A DNA stretch of 64,000 bases from Corylus avellana (lineage: Eukaryota > Streptophyta > Magnoliopsida > Fagales > Betulaceae), in the NCBI RefSeq assembly GCF_901000735.1, contig NC_081543.1:24571515-24635514 (forward strand), read 5' to 3'. This document shows, one piece after another, positions 1 to 12,400 of this stretch. A program made the position numbers and the translations under genes. The stretch's first letter is position 1; each line of letters opens with the position of its first letter. Below the pieces are notes generated by a model that was not told the DNA's origin, searched no databases, and was given only the letters and a program-made list of their open reading frames with translations.

Positions 1-38
1 CTATTCTACCTTCAATTTACAATTATACCCTCATTTTA

Positions 39-110
39 CTATTTCACCAACCCTATACTATTTCACCAACCCTATACTATTCTACCAACCCTATACTATT
101 CTACCTATAT
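39..110. repeat. 19-bp tandem repeat
   Basis: Three consecutive units of about 19 bp begin at 39, 58 and 77, with the core TCACCAACCCTATA or TCTACCAACCCTATA. They are followed by degenerate CTATTCTACC fragments. There is no coding potential. It is a small minisatellite at the left window edge and may continue outside. Confidence 0.75.
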
Positions 111-499
111 TATTCTACCTTCTTATTCTACCATCCTTATACCTACCATTTACTATCCTATTATATCACCAATTACCATTCTCTAATTACTACTCTCATA
201 AATTTCCCAAGAATTAAAATCCTTAGCTACAATGGATATTAAAATAACATCATTATCAAAATAATCTATTTAAATAGCTTTGAAAATTCTGGGACACTAC
301 AACGTATCTGATGAAAAATATTTTCGTGCTACAGACTATATAATTGACACAAACAAAGCAAAGATGGTTATTAAAATGAATGATGCATTTAGGAAGAAGT
401 GGCTACTTAACTATATTTGATAGTTAAGTACGGGATGGCTTGGTAGGGGATGTAGGACTAATTAGCTTTTAACTATATTTGGGACAATTTGTTAGCTTT

Positions 500-672
500 T
501 AATTTGACATGTATGCACTTCTATATTTAATTTGACGTGTTTTTAATTTGATATTTATGCACACCTATGTGTAATTTGACGTGTGTTTTTAATTTGACAT
601 GTATGCACACCTATGTTTAATTTGACCTGTATGTACTCTTATGTTTAATTTGACCTGTATGCACTCTTATGT
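500..672. repeat. Degenerate tandem repeat, period about 28-30 bp
   Basis: Five or six units share the core TTTAATTTGACNTGTATGCAC followed by YTATGT. The last two units (about 610-672) are the most alike, and earlier ones carry indels. This is a non-coding minisatellite 5' of the Harbinger relic. The rest of 1-859 shows no gene. Confidence 0.65.
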
Positions 673-859
673 TATGTATACATGCAATTAAGCCTACTAT
701 TTATTAGCTCGTCTTTTAGATGTTATTCAGATTAACCTAAATTATTTGTATATTCTCTTCATGATACTTCACTTAATGTGTGATTTGAACTGAAACCAAT
801 TTGTAATATGACCAAACAAAACTAATTTACTTGGTTTGAATGTCATATGAGATGTAGAC

Positions 860-2507
860 ATGAGTGAGGATTCCATGAATGACATAGACACGTATGACAT
901 AGACGAGGATGACAACTAGGTGGATGACATAGACGAGGATGACATAGACATGGGTGAGTGGGGACCTGACAATCCATATTACATTTACCAACATTGGTAC
1001 GATACACTAGAACAGTCTTCTGATCCTACCATCGATCCAGATGCTGATATGGGTGACGTAAGCGATAATGATGGCATGGATGATGAAATGAGTGATTTGG
1101 CCCTTTATGAGATGGAGCTAAAAATCATGGGATTACAACTAGAACTACATGAATTGGAATTTAGGTTAAAGGGTAAGCGAAGGAGAGGTGTACCTCAAAA
1201 GACTTCTGGTCTCACTGGAGCGATGTGGGTACATTGGGTTTTGCACAATTCTAACCAGAATGCATGCTATGAGTGATTTAGAATATAGTCGGCCACTTAT
1301 ATTGCTCTTTGTAACACATTAGAACAAAATGGGCTTTTACGCAACACCCGAGCTATTTAGGTAACAGAGCAACTGGCAGCATTTTGTTTGGTCATGTCAC
1401 AAGGTTGGTCGGCACTATCCGTGGCTGACAGGTTACAACGATCAACATACTTCGTAAGCATTTATGTTAGAAAATTGGCAAGAGCACTTTGTCAATTGGG
1501 GAAATCAATTTTATAACCCAATCTTGTTCCGCTACCACATCCCAATGTCGCCAATAACGTTATGTACTACCCATGGTTTACGATAAGATATCAAAACACT
1601 GTATTTTACATTTTACCAAAATGATAAATAGATGCTATCATGATGTTACTGTTTAAAGGCGAAATTATGTGTTGTATGTTTCAAATATGTTATTACTATT
1701 AACATCACTCCTACTAGCAGGATTGTATTGGGGCAATTGATGGAACACAAATAGATGCATGTGTATCAAGTAAAAAACATATTCACTACCAAGGTAGGAA
1801 GTGCACCACAACTTAAAATGTCATGTGCGTTGTGGATCTGGATCTTTGCTTCACATATGTTTATGCTAGATGGGAAGGGAGCATGCCTAACGCACGTATT
1901 TTCACAATGTACATTAACAATTCGAAGATAAAAATTTCCAACTCCAGTAGGAGGTATCGTACCATATTAGCTTCCCCAAAATTACAAAATAAATTGTTCT
2001 CATGGTCAACAATTTGAATAAATTAACTAATGATTAATTATATATTATATTTCATTTGTAGATGCCTACTACTTGGTGGACTCGGGTTACGGCTTATACC
2101 GAGGATTCCTAATACCTTTTAGAAGGGAACGCTACCATCTTCAAGAGTGGCAAGACGGGGGTTTACCAATTAATCAAATGGAGGGATTTAATCGTAAACA
2201 CGTGTCGCAGAGGTCAGTTGTGGAACACGCATTCGAAGTGTTGAAGAACCGTTTTCCTATCCTAAGGAAAATGCCTCTGTACCTAATCTGGTATCAGCGA
2301 TTGTTTGTAATCGCTTATTGTATAATCCACAACTTTATTCGAAAGCATTCTAGAGTGGAAGACAAATTATTTAAGGAAACTCTAAAGGGTTTGAACCTGT
2401 GGGTTGATGTTACTGTGCTGCAGCCAGGGGCAGTAGTCTCATATATATCAAGTGGGTTACGGCCAAATCAATCAAGCGCCATCATGAGATATATGGGAAA
2501 AATCTGA
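860..2507 (+). pseudogene. Broken PIF/Harbinger transposase (HARBI1/ALP1-like)
   Basis: This is the decayed transposase of a PIF/Harbinger DNA transposon. An ATG at 860 opens an acidic leader that meets a stop at 917. Reading resumes from 920 with an acid-rich segment and a charged helix, then the family's N-terminal block (NACYE followed, across a stop, by FRI) near 1,250-1,280. The helix-turn-helix region follows in broken frames at about 1,300-1,500 (MSQGWSALSVADRLQ). The nuclease core is in three pieces: GAIDGTQ near 1,730, an ARWEGSMPNARIF segment in 1,823-1,917, and LVDSGYG with VVEHAFEVLKNRF in 2,073-2,300. The presumed catalytic D, D and E are still visible (IDGT, LVDSG, VVEHAF), but stops and frameshifts separate them. 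A TTTGTAG before 2,062 could be a former splice acceptor. I did not find the terminal inverted repeats. Family assignment is strong and inactivity is clear. Confidence 0.85.
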
Positions 2508-3144
2508 GACGTACTGGCTCGTTATATGTGGGAACATGGCACTTTCGAATAGTAATGAGCATGGATAATGGAATGGATGCCATTTTGGTGGTTTGTACGG
2601 GGACGTATTTTCTGCTGTGATGGTTATTTTGGCTATTTTTAACTTGTTAGATTTGGTAATTGTTTTGTAACGTAACCGATGGTGCATTTTGGTAATCCGT
2701 ATTTTGGATAACTAGTAGTATGTGTGAAAGTGACGCTTTCATTTATTACATTTGAAATGTAGTGGACCAGCACACGACGTTTGATATCACGCATATTGTT
2801 TGTATCGGAAGTTAGTTGAATTTGCGACAGTTGGTTCGTTTGTTGTTTAGTTATTATTTTTAACATAATCACTTGGTGCTTTTTGAAATTACACTACTTG
2901 TGAGATTTGTTAAGTCATTTTGTAGATTATGGTATATCGCACGATGCACATCAAACTGCAAAGTATTGTTTGGATGTATTAGGCTAACCTTAATGATGAA
3001 GCATAATAATAAGAAGTATTAAACACAAAATACCAACGAAATAATTGTTACTGCATACTTTGTTACAATAAAGATAATCTCACAACTGGAATACATATAG
3101 TTATATACATTTTAACATATGTTTACAGATTAATTTAGTAGGGC
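2508..3144. other. No gene seen
   Basis: AT-rich sequence between the Harbinger relic and the GRF ORF. The only open frames are short, on the minus strand, and lack recognisable motifs. It may be the non-coding part of the Harbinger element, but no termini were identified. Confidence 0.4.
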
Positions 3145-3477
3145 TCAAAAAAGGATGAAACATAAACCACAAAACGCTACCAAATCTAATTGTAACTGGC
3201 TAATGGTTGCGTCTTTTGCACGAAGTTTAACAGTTAACATTGTGTTTTTTGCAGTAAACTCAGGCAGAAGCTCGCAACAGATTTCACACGATGGGTGGTC
3301 ACACCACTCGAAAAACTTGCAGTAAGGTTCTCCCCTGGCATATTTTGGACATTCGAAGTATCTTCTGCCATGATTTTTTTTCGACCTAGACGTTTTCATA
3401 TAGGAGGTCAAGCCACAAAAGCATTGTCTGGTCTCACTATTATTGTGTACGGAAGAAGACGATGAGTTGTCCAACAC
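3145..3477 (-). CDS. GRF-type zinc-finger protein, 110 aa
   Basis: A short protein whose residues about 19-60 form a GRF zinc finger. C19 and C21 (CFCG), then GRRYFECP with C43, then C53 in YCKFFEWCD supply the four-cysteine pattern and the GR-x-F and KFFEW signature of the family. GRF fingers are single-strand nucleic-acid-binding modules in several nucleases and topoisomerases. Plants also have many tiny stand-alone GRF ORFs, often near or within transposons. Residues about 68-95 are helical and may form a short coil, and the last dozen residues are hydrophobic. It points toward the Harbinger relic and may be transposon cargo rather than a host gene. An upstream exon cannot be excluded. The domain call is firm and the functional status is uncertain. 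Confidence 0.6.
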   Translation of the reverse strand: MLDNSSSSSVHNNSETRQCFCGLTSYMKTSRSKKNHGRRYFECPKYARGEPYCKFFEWCDHPSCEICCELLPEFTAKNTMLTVKLRAKDATISQLQLDLVAFCGLCFILF

Positions 3478-5260
3478 CTAGCAAATAGTGTGTAGTGTAT
3501 GTAAATAAATTATCTACATACAACTTGATAAAAATGCAATTAATAGGCTCACGTAAAATCAGTACGTAAGACAATAAAAATTAGCCCACTGAGCTTTGTA
3601 GCAGCTCTAGTTTGGGTAGATGGCCGTATTGGGTGTCTCGAGCTCTCGTGACTCATACTACATATAATGGGGCAGTTAAATTCATTGGCATAATCAAAAT
3701 TGTGGTTCAGATGTGTAAAGAAAAGATTTAAAAAAAAAAAAAAAAAAAAGATAGTTCAGTTTGTTAAATTTCTTCATCAATAACAATCTATAGAAATAGA
3801 CAAACAAGCATAGTATCAATAACCACTTAGCGTGGAAATGCTTGGTCCAACACAATTCAATAATAGACACTAGAATACCAAACAAATATGCAATCATCCC
3901 TACTCATTCATGGCAGTTTAAAAGATAGCCTAATTGTCGGTCGAATGTGAAACCAAGCTACTTTAACTACCATGGAACTCATTGGAGGAATGCTCACATA
4001 CATGTAATTATTTTTTGTGCCCAACTGCAATTTTAATTCATGACAGTTCATTGATAAATGCAGAAAACAGGGCATACATACATGTCTGTAAAAGATTTAC
4101 AATATATGTAGTTTTTAAAACCATTTAGATTTTGTCTATATTTTTTCATAAAAAATAGAGAAAGTGAAATGAAATCATTGAAAAAATTACAGTAAATTAT
4201 AGTACGTAGTTTGACGTGTCAGTATAACTACTTGCAAATTTTTTACTATTTACTATTTAGTCCATAAAATGAAGGGCACTTATATATAAGTTGTCGTGCA
4301 ATCTATGTTATTAATTTACAAAGCATATATTGGAATGGGTCCTAAAGCTTTAAGGTGGTCTCTCATGTTACAAATGAGAGAATGAGAGAGAGGCTGTAAC
4401 TTTTAAGTTACCTTACCTATAAGTATGTCGAATCTTCCATTAGGTGATCAATTAGACAATATTTACGTACGTAAGACTTCCAGTAAATAATTAAATTTGA
4501 CTTTAATTAGTGACACTTAATGATTAATTATCAAGTCGAAAACAGACGAAGAGAAATGACAACTAATAGCTGGAAGATGCAAATAAAAGTGAGCCGGTAG
4601 GAATACCTATGTAGCCATTTCTATTATAAAAATACTAGAGATACTAAATCTTTTACTAACAAAAGCTTTATTAAATTGATGTGTAACTCATTCATTGTTA
4701 CTCATTACATTTATCTTAATTAATTGTTTTATTTTTCTTCACACATAAGTATATAAATTGATTTGTTTTTTTTTTTTTTTTTTTTTTTTTGGAAATGGAC
4801 ATTTGGATCCTCTAATTTCTACTACAAGACGACCAAAATTTTATAATCTATGGTCTTTCCAACTTAAAAAAAAAAAAAAAAAAATTGTGGACTATTTAAA
4901 TTCAATAACTTAAATAATCGGATCTTGACATTGATGCCAAAAAATATATAATATGAAGTTACGGTAAATCTTAGATTTAATTTATTCAATCAAATAATAG
5001 ACGTATAAAGATTCAAGAGCTTAAGTAGCACTAATAAGATTTTTTTTTTTAATCAAATAAAAATATTCGGAGTAGTATATATATATATATATATATAGTT
5101 CATTATTAATAAAACAATTAACAATATATAATTAATAAGTCAACTACTAATTAATTAAAAAATTTACTTAATTGTTTTATTAATTATACTTCCGTGTTAA
5201 CTTGTAAAAAGAGCTTTCTTTGTAGAAATGATAGCACGCGAAACAATACTAATTACACTA

Positions 5261-5667
5261 TTATGAATAAGGCTTAAACATGATTGTTTTAGAATTGTTC
5301 AAATTGACAAATTCAAGAACAAAAAATAGCCAAATACAGTATAATGAATGAACAATAATAGAGTTTGATAAGAAAAAAAATCTTGGCTGACCTTGAAAAC
5401 GGTGGATGGGAGAATTTGCACTGCATTGATACCCGTTCGCGAAGGAGAGAGGGGTCAATAGAGAAATGCTTTGTGGGTATGTGACAAAATGGAAAATGGG
5501 AGGGGTTTGGGGAAGAAAATATGATTTGAAGGTGGGCTGCATACAGAGGAAGAAGAAATTTTCTTGAAAAAAAAGTGGGAGAAGATACGAGTTCTTTGCA
5601 ACAGAAAAGTTGTTAATTTTTTTTCTTTTTTGTTGAAAGACAAAGTGAAGTTAGTGAGGTTGTACAT
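5261..5667 (-). other. Possible 5'-UTR-like segment, no coding gene recognised
   Basis: On the minus strand, 5,660 to about 5,390 is pyrimidine-rich in the way plant leaders are. It contains a TTCAAG|GTCAGC sequence near 5,390 that resembles a splice donor. Two small overlapping minus-strand ORFs (70 and 93 codons) show no family motif, and nothing coding follows downstream toward 3.7 kb. It could be the first exon of a non-coding transcript or a gene fragment. The same sequence is at 8,101-8,507. Confidence 0.2.
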
Positions 5668-5778
5668 GGTTAGGTTAGTTGTCTACTAGTTATTTGTTGG
5701 GGTGTGTGACAGTGTGAATGATTTGAGTTTTTATTGAAAACTGCATAGACTTTTGTGCATTTGCTGCACATCTGAGAA

Positions 5779-5820
5779 CGGTACTGTAGCTGGAATAGTA
5801 CCGTTCCAGCTACAGTACCG
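5779..5820. repeat. Perfect 17-bp inverted repeat (hairpin)
   Basis: Arms 5,779-5,795 and 5,804-5,820 are perfect reverse complements around an 8-base loop. AGTACCGTTCC also occurs twice as a direct repeat here. The counterpart at 8,619-8,660 has one stem difference (G5780 versus A8620). Confidence 0.8.
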
Positions 5821-6114
5821 TTCCGGCCTTTAGGCAAATAGGGCCGAAATCATGTGGGCCATGCACGGAGTTGGGAATAGTTCTTACAAAGGAATCAAAC
5901 AAGGAATAGTCATTCTGCAAACCAAATCAAATCAATGTAATTTGATTACCATCAAATCTAATTAAAATCAAATCAATAAAATATCATCAAATTTCAAATC
6001 TAATTATAAGAGATTACATTCTATTACAACACATCTTGAAATCAAATTCCCTAATATACTCTAAAATATATATATATATATTATTTCACTCATTTTTGTT
6101 AAAACATCACGTTT

Positions 6115-6124
6115 TAAATTTTTG

Positions 6125-6155
<31 letters not shown>

Positions 6156-6252
6156 TGACATGTCCGCACAAAAGGGAAGATGGAGATTCGAACTAGTAAC
6201 ATCCACTTTATTATGCGTGGTCCTAGTCAATTGAGCTACTTCTTGAGGTCCT
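6115..6252 (-). mobile_element. tRNA-derived SINE
   Basis: Read on the minus strand, the element has an A-box-like TAGCTCAATTGA (plus-strand 6,227-6,238) and a B-box GTTCGAATC (6,185-6,193) at tRNA-like spacing. It ends in an A-rich tail, seen as T-rich DNA at 6,115-6,156. These are the internal RNA polymerase III promoter elements of plant tRNA-derived SINEs. Related copies lie at 8,955, 10,431, 52,318 and 53,613. Confidence 0.7.
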
Positions 6253-6504
6253 GGAAACCACCTTTTAAATTTTTAATAGATGAACTTAATCACAATTTTC
6301 TAGAACGCGGTGCCATAATGAAAGGATTATAGAAATATTTATCAAAAAGAACAGAAAATATGTATATTGTTATTTCTCTTTCAAAATAATGTTTTTCTTG
6401 TTCTTTAAATTTGTTTGAAAAAATAAAGGATTTATCTGAAAGAACAAGTTCAAATATCCAACAAGATAAAAATAAAATAAAATAAAAACTCAAAAAATCT
6501 ATTA

Positions 6505-6604
6505 NNNNNNNNNNNNNNNNNNNNNNNNNNNNNNNNNNNNNNNNNNNNNNNNNNNNNNNNNNNNNNNNNNNNNNNNNNNNNNNNNNNNNNNNNNNNNNNN
6601 NNNN
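6505..6604. other. Assembly gap, 100 N
   Basis: Exactly 100 N, the usual placeholder for a gap of unknown size. Copy 1 of block 1 ends here and copy 2 starts here. Confidence 0.99.
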
Positions 6605-8618
6605 TAAATTTCTTCATCAATAACAATCTATAGAAATAGACAAACAAGCATAGTATCAATAACCACTTAGCGTGGAAATGCTTGGTCCAACACAATTCAA
6701 TAATAGACACTAGAATACCAAACAAATATGCAATCATCCCTACTCATTCATGGCAGTTTAAAAGATAGCCTAATTGTCGGTCGAATGTGAAACCAAGCTA
6801 CTTTAACTACCATGGAACTCATTGGAGGAATGCTCACATACATGTAATTATTTTTTGTGCCCAACTGCAATTTTAATTCATGACAGTTCATTGATAAATG
6901 CAGAAAACAGGGCATACATACATGTCTGTAAAAGATTTACAATATATGTAGTTTTTAAAACCATTTAGATTTTGTCTATATTTTTTCATAAAAAATAGAG
7001 AAAGTGAAATGAAATCATTGAAAAAATTACAGTAAATTATAGTACGTAGTTTGACGTGTTAGTATAACTACTTGCAAATTTTTTACTATTTACCATTTAG
7101 TCCATAAAATGAAGGGCATTTATATATAAGTTGTCGTGCAATCTATGTTATTAATTTACAAAGCATATATTGGAATGGGTCCTAAAGCTTTAAGGTGGTC
7201 TCTCATGTTACAAATGAGAGAATGAGAGAGAGGCTGTAACTTTTAAGTTACCTTACCTATAAGTATGTCGAATCTTCCATTAGGTGATCAATTAGACAAT
7301 ATTTACGTACGTAAGACTTCCAGTAAATAATTAAATTTGACTTTAATTAGTGACACTTAATGATTAATTATCAAGTCGAAAACAAACGAAAAGAAATGAC
7401 AACTAACAGCTGGAAGATGCAAATAAAAGTGAGCCGGTAGGAATACCTATGTAGCCATTTCTATTATAAAAATACTAGAGATACTAAATCTTTTACTAAC
7501 AAAAGCTTTATTAAATTGATGTGTAACTCATTCATTGTTACTCATTACATTTATCTTAATTAATTGTTTTATTTTTCTTCACACATAAGTATATAAATTG
7601 ATTTGTTTTTTTTTTTTTTTTTTTTTTTTTGGAAATGGACATTTGGATCCTCTAATTTCTACTACAAGACGACCAAAATTTTATAATCTATGGTCTTTCC
7701 AACTTAAAAAAAAAAAAAAAAAAATTGTGGACTATTTAAATTCAATAACTTAAATAATCGGATCTTGACATTGATGCCAAAAAATATATAATATGAAGTT
7801 ACGGTAAATCTTAGATTTAATTTATTCAATCAAATAATAGACGTATAAAGATTCAAGAGCTTAAGTAGCACTAATAAGATTTTTTTTTTTAATCAAATAA
7901 AAATATTCGGAGTAGTATATATATATATATATATATAGTTCATTATTAATAAAACAATTAACAATATATAATTAATAAGTCAACTACTAATTAATTAAAA
8001 AATTTACTTAATTGTTTTATTAATTATACTTCCGTGTTAACTTGTAAAAAGAGCTTTCTTTGTAGAAATGATAGCACGCGAAACAATACTAATTACACTA
8101 TTATGAATAAGGCTTAAACATGATTGTTTTAGAATTGTTCAAATTGACAAATTCAAGAACAAAAAATAGCCAAATACAGTATAATGAATGAACAATAATA
8201 GAGTTTGATAAGAAAAAAAATCTTGGCTGACCTTGAAAACGGTGGATGGGAGAATTTGCACTGCATTGATACCCGTTCGCGAAGGAGAGAGGGGTCAATA
8301 GAGAAATGCTTTGTGGGTATGTGACAAAATGGAAAATGGGAGGGGTTTGGGGAAGAAAATATGATTTGAAGGTGGGCTGCATACAGAGGAAGAAGAAATT
8401 TTCTTGAAAAAAAAGTGGGAGAAGATACGAGTTCTTTGCAACAGAAAAGTTGTTAATTTTTTTTCTTTTTTGTTGAAAGACAAAGTGAAGTTAGTGAGGT
8501 TGTACATGGTTAGGTTAGTTGTCTACTAGTTATTTGTTGGGGTGTGTGACAGTGTGAATGATTTGAGTTTTTATTGAAAACTGCATAGACTTTTGTGCAT
8601 TTGCTGCACATCTGAGAA

Positions 8619-8660
8619 CAGTACTGTAGCTGGAACAGTACCGTTCCAGCTACAGTACCG
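8619..8660. repeat. 17-bp inverted repeat, second copy
   Basis: Counterpart of the hairpin at 5,779-5,820, with one stem change (A8620) and one loop change. It lies about 0.8 kb upstream of the POB1-like start codon. Confidence 0.7.
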
Positions 8661-8954
8661 TTCCGGCCTTTAGGCAAATAGGGCCGAAATCATGTGGGCC
8701 ATGCACGGAGTTGGGAATAGTTCTTACAAAGGAATCAAACAAGGAATAGTCATTCTGCAAACCAAATCAAATCAATGTAATTTGATTACCATCAAATCTA
8801 ATTAAAATCAAATCAATAAAATATCATCAAATTTCAAATCTAATTATAAGAGATTACATTCTATTACAACACATCTTGAAATCAAATTCCCTAATATACT
8901 CTAAAATATATATATATATATTATTTCACTCATTTTTGTTAAAACATCACGTTT

Positions 8955-8964
8955 TAAATTTTTG

Positions 8965-8995
<31 letters not shown>

Positions 8996-9092
8996 TGACA
9001 TGTCCGCACAAAAGGGAAGATGGAGATTCGAACTAGTAACATCCACTTTATTATGCGTGGTCCTAGTCAATTGAGCTACTTCTTGAGGTCCT
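8955..9092 (-). mobile_element. tRNA-derived SINE (copy 2 of the 6,115 element)
   Basis: Same element as at 6,115-6,252 by the 2,840-bp offset, with the same A-box, B-box and A-rich tail. It lies about 350 bp upstream of the POB1-like ATG. Confidence 0.7.
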
Positions 9093-9436
9093 GGAAACCA
9101 CCTTTTAAATTTTTAATAGATGAACTTAATCACAATTTTCTAGAACGCGGTGCCATAATGAAAGGATTATAGAAATATTTATCAAAAAGAACAGAAAATA
9201 TGTATATTGTTATTTCTCTTTCAAAATAATGTTTTTCTTGTTCTTTAAATTTGTTTGAAAAAATAAAGGATTTATCTGAAAGAACAAGTTCAAATATCCA
9301 ACAAGATAAAAATAAAATAAAATAAAAACTCAAAAAATCTATTACCTTATTTTTCTCGGTGGAAACTAACCGTTGTAGAGGTGTTTTTGTTTCTAAGAGA
9401 GTATTTTCCCATCGAGGGCTTTTCCAGGGTTTGGGC

Positions 9437-12400
9437 ATGAAAGGATCGAACGTCGACCTCTTCAATCCCCCGATGACGATGGACTCAGACTTCTCGACGG
9501 CTGGGCTCGCATGCGGTTCCGAGTCCGGGTGCGACTTGGACTTCTCGTTCGCCTTCAACAACAACAATTTCTCTGATCGGGTCCTAAAGATCGAGACAAT
9601 ACCCGATTTATCTGAGAGAAAATCGAACGACAAGGGTTGCACCAGCATCGCTATTTTGGCCCGCAATAAGAAGAGACAAAGGGAGGAAATTAAGAAAGAG
9701 ACTGGTAAGAGAGTTTGTTGAGTGTGTTTGTGTTTGTGAATTGATTGTTGAATGCAACTGGGTTCTGTTTGGTTCCCGAGAAAATGAAGAATTCGGAATA
9801 GAATTTTGGTCTTTCCGTCTTTTTTTTTTTTTTGGGTGGTAATTTCTTCTATTCTTGTGATAAATCCTTGGTACTTGATGTGGATGTTTGTGGTGGAAAT
9901 GTTACGATTTTGGATGAATTTTGAATTTCATGGAAGAAAGATTAGGGTTTGATAGTCTGATTGTGATGGTTCCCTGAGAAACGTTTATTTCGTTGTGGTT
10001 ATATATGATATCAACCAGTTATATATCGATTTAGAGGATTGTATGGTTGAAGATTGGGGTCTCATTTGGTGAAAATGATACTAATTAGGGCATTTATCCT
10101 GAGCTGATGTTTTGATTATGAGACAACAGACTGTTATTGTAGATGTGGAACATTTTCCATGGGTACCAGGAGTATATAATTCTCTAGAACCGCCTGGCTC
10201 ATAGTGTGCTGTTGAATTTGGAAATGTTGGAGTTGGTGTTCAGTGATTGAACCAGGAGTAGGGCCGATTTGGCATGTATTTCCCATTATGATTTGGTGAT
10301 TTGGTTCCCATAATCCTAACTCTACTATGTGATTGTGATACCACAGTTATTGTAAATGTGCAATATTTTCATGGGTATTCAGGAGCATAAAATATTAGAA
10401 CCTTCTAGCCCTCATTATGCTTATTTTCATTTTTATTTTTAAAAGTAATTGACCCCAATGGAAGGAGGAAGGGAAGATTCGAACTAGTGATTTTTGCTTC
10501 TTAAGGCCAGTATGCTTGTTAATTCTATAAATGTTGGGACACGGGGTCAAGTGATTGAACCTGGAGTTGTGCCTGATTCTGTATTAATTTCCCCCATTCT
10601 GATTTGCTTTTCGGTCAAACGTCATAAACACTGTTTGATTAATTTCCCATCTTGGGTGGGTCAGATTGCTTTAGGGACGTTTTACTGAACGTTTGATAGT
10701 TTATGCCAGTATATGTGAGCAGATGATGCAGTTGGAATATTATTTTATTTACTGACGACTATTGGTGGCGTCTTTTTCAAAAGTTTTATATAATGTTTTA
10801 ATGAATGAATGTATAAGGTTTAAATCCTTTTGTGCTGATTATTCTGCTCATTGTGGGTTTTTTTTTTTTTTTTTAATTTTTTAATTTTTAATTTTTATCT
10901 CTGTTTTCCTGCAAAGGCATTGTGCTTGGAACAAAAAGCCTGCCAACAACCCTCCCTCTACTACTTTGACTATCGTGGTAACTGCATAATCTGCCATGTT
11001 AGGAAGTTACACAAGTCTTTACACCACTGTTAATTCCTAAAACTAGTTATGTCAATGAGATTTTTACTCTTCTCATTGGTGAAACTCATTTTGGACATTA
11101 GTGCTACAGGTGATTTGGTCTGTCATTCTTGGGTCCTTCTCCAACTTTAACCCTTTCTATCGAGTGAAATGTGTTGTGCACATAGAATATCTGGTGAAAA
11201 TAAGGAACTTCTTGTATATTATTAATGTTTAATGGGATTCAACTCGAATATAATTAATTCATATCTAGTAGAATTTTTACGAGTAGTGAATTAATATTGA
11301 TTTCTTGCTATTGTTATGACGGGGTTTTGACCCCCCAGTTATTTGTTTTAGTGGACTGCTATAACTTGTGATTGTGACTATTTTATATTGATTGGATTCC
11401 CATCACTTGGGTTAGAATGTTGAAGTAAAATTCTATGGATCATGTGGATGTTGCCATGTAGCTTAGCCATTTAACTTATGGTGGCCCTTCTATTCTGCAG
11501 GAGAATGATGTTTGGATTGGAGTTTAATTCCTGTGACATACTCGGTTCCTACTTTTCTCATGTCCCTTCTTTTCACAATAGAGTGGTTAAAATGAAAAAT
11601 TTGTATTCATTTACTTGTTTCTGATTACTAATTAGCGATACCTTCAGTTCTGTTTGCATGGATGCACTGTCTAATGTCTAATTAGCAGCAAGACTTGGAG
11701 GCACTTTTTAGGTTTAGAGCACAGATAGTGGGTGGAGTAGGCTATATATTCTCCCTTCACGTTAGTCATAATTCTTTGGAGTTAGATGGTGGGTATGTTT
11801 ATTGAAATTTTTGAAAGCACACTCTTCTCAAAACATTTAAGAAACGATTTACTTTTCAAAACACAACATTTTTCAAAGAACAAAACACAAAACACTTTTT
11901 AAAAACAAAAACACAACAGACCTTAAAGAAAACTTTTCGTACCTTATATAAATATTTTGAGAAACAGGTGTTTATTTTAATAGGGGTAGAGGATGACTTA
12001 CTATTATAGAAAATAATAGTAAATAAAAAATAGAGAGGCCCCATCAGATCAGAGATGGTTGTGTGACTACCCCTTCAAGTCACAGGTGGCCACATGATCA
12101 CCCATTCTCTTTTATCCTTACCCTCCTTTGGGGTGGCCGCACGGTGTCCTATATATTTTTAAATTTTTATTGATAAAAAGTCAGGCATTAAGAATGTGTT
12201 TTCTCAAAATAAACATGTTCAAGTTTGGTTTCTTTGTAAACGATGAAAACTTTTCAAAAAATTTACTAAATAAGTTTCTTCTTTGGGCTCCACAGAAAAT
12301 ACTTTTCAAATGTGGACCCCACTGAAAACACTTTCAACTTCCTGTCACATAAAAATAAAAGAAAAAAATAAAAAAAATAAAAATCAACTAAAAAAACAAA

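Larger units (their letters stand above)
3765..6504. repeat. Block 1, copy 1 (duplicated 2.74 kb)
   Basis: This segment is repeated at a constant offset of 2,840 bp (3,765 matches 6,605 and 6,504 matches 9,344). By eye I saw eight single-base differences, for example C4220 versus T7060 and T4254 versus C7094, and no large indel. The copy stops exactly at the 100-N gap. It contains AT-rich DNA with long homopolymers, an (AT)n near 5,077, a hairpin at 5,779 and a SINE at 6,115. No protein-coding gene is supported. It is probably one haplotype of an unmerged contig overlap. Confidence 0.9.
6605..9344. repeat. Block 1, copy 2 (duplicated 2.74 kb)
   Basis: Near-identical to 3,765-6,504 and starting at the first base after the 100-N gap. 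Sequence continues without a break into the POB1-like 5' region at 9,345, so this copy is the one joined to the gene. No gene is seen inside it. Confidence 0.9.

Noticed and set aside
6290..6737. Open frame crossing the 100-N gap
   Set aside because: The frame contains placeholder residues and is an artefact of the gap.
9130..9666. A 178-codon minus-strand open frame overlapping POB1 exon 1
   Set aside because: It is the antisense shadow of a GC-richer real exon extended into the duplicated upstream block. It has no family motif, and the sense strand has clear POB1 homology.
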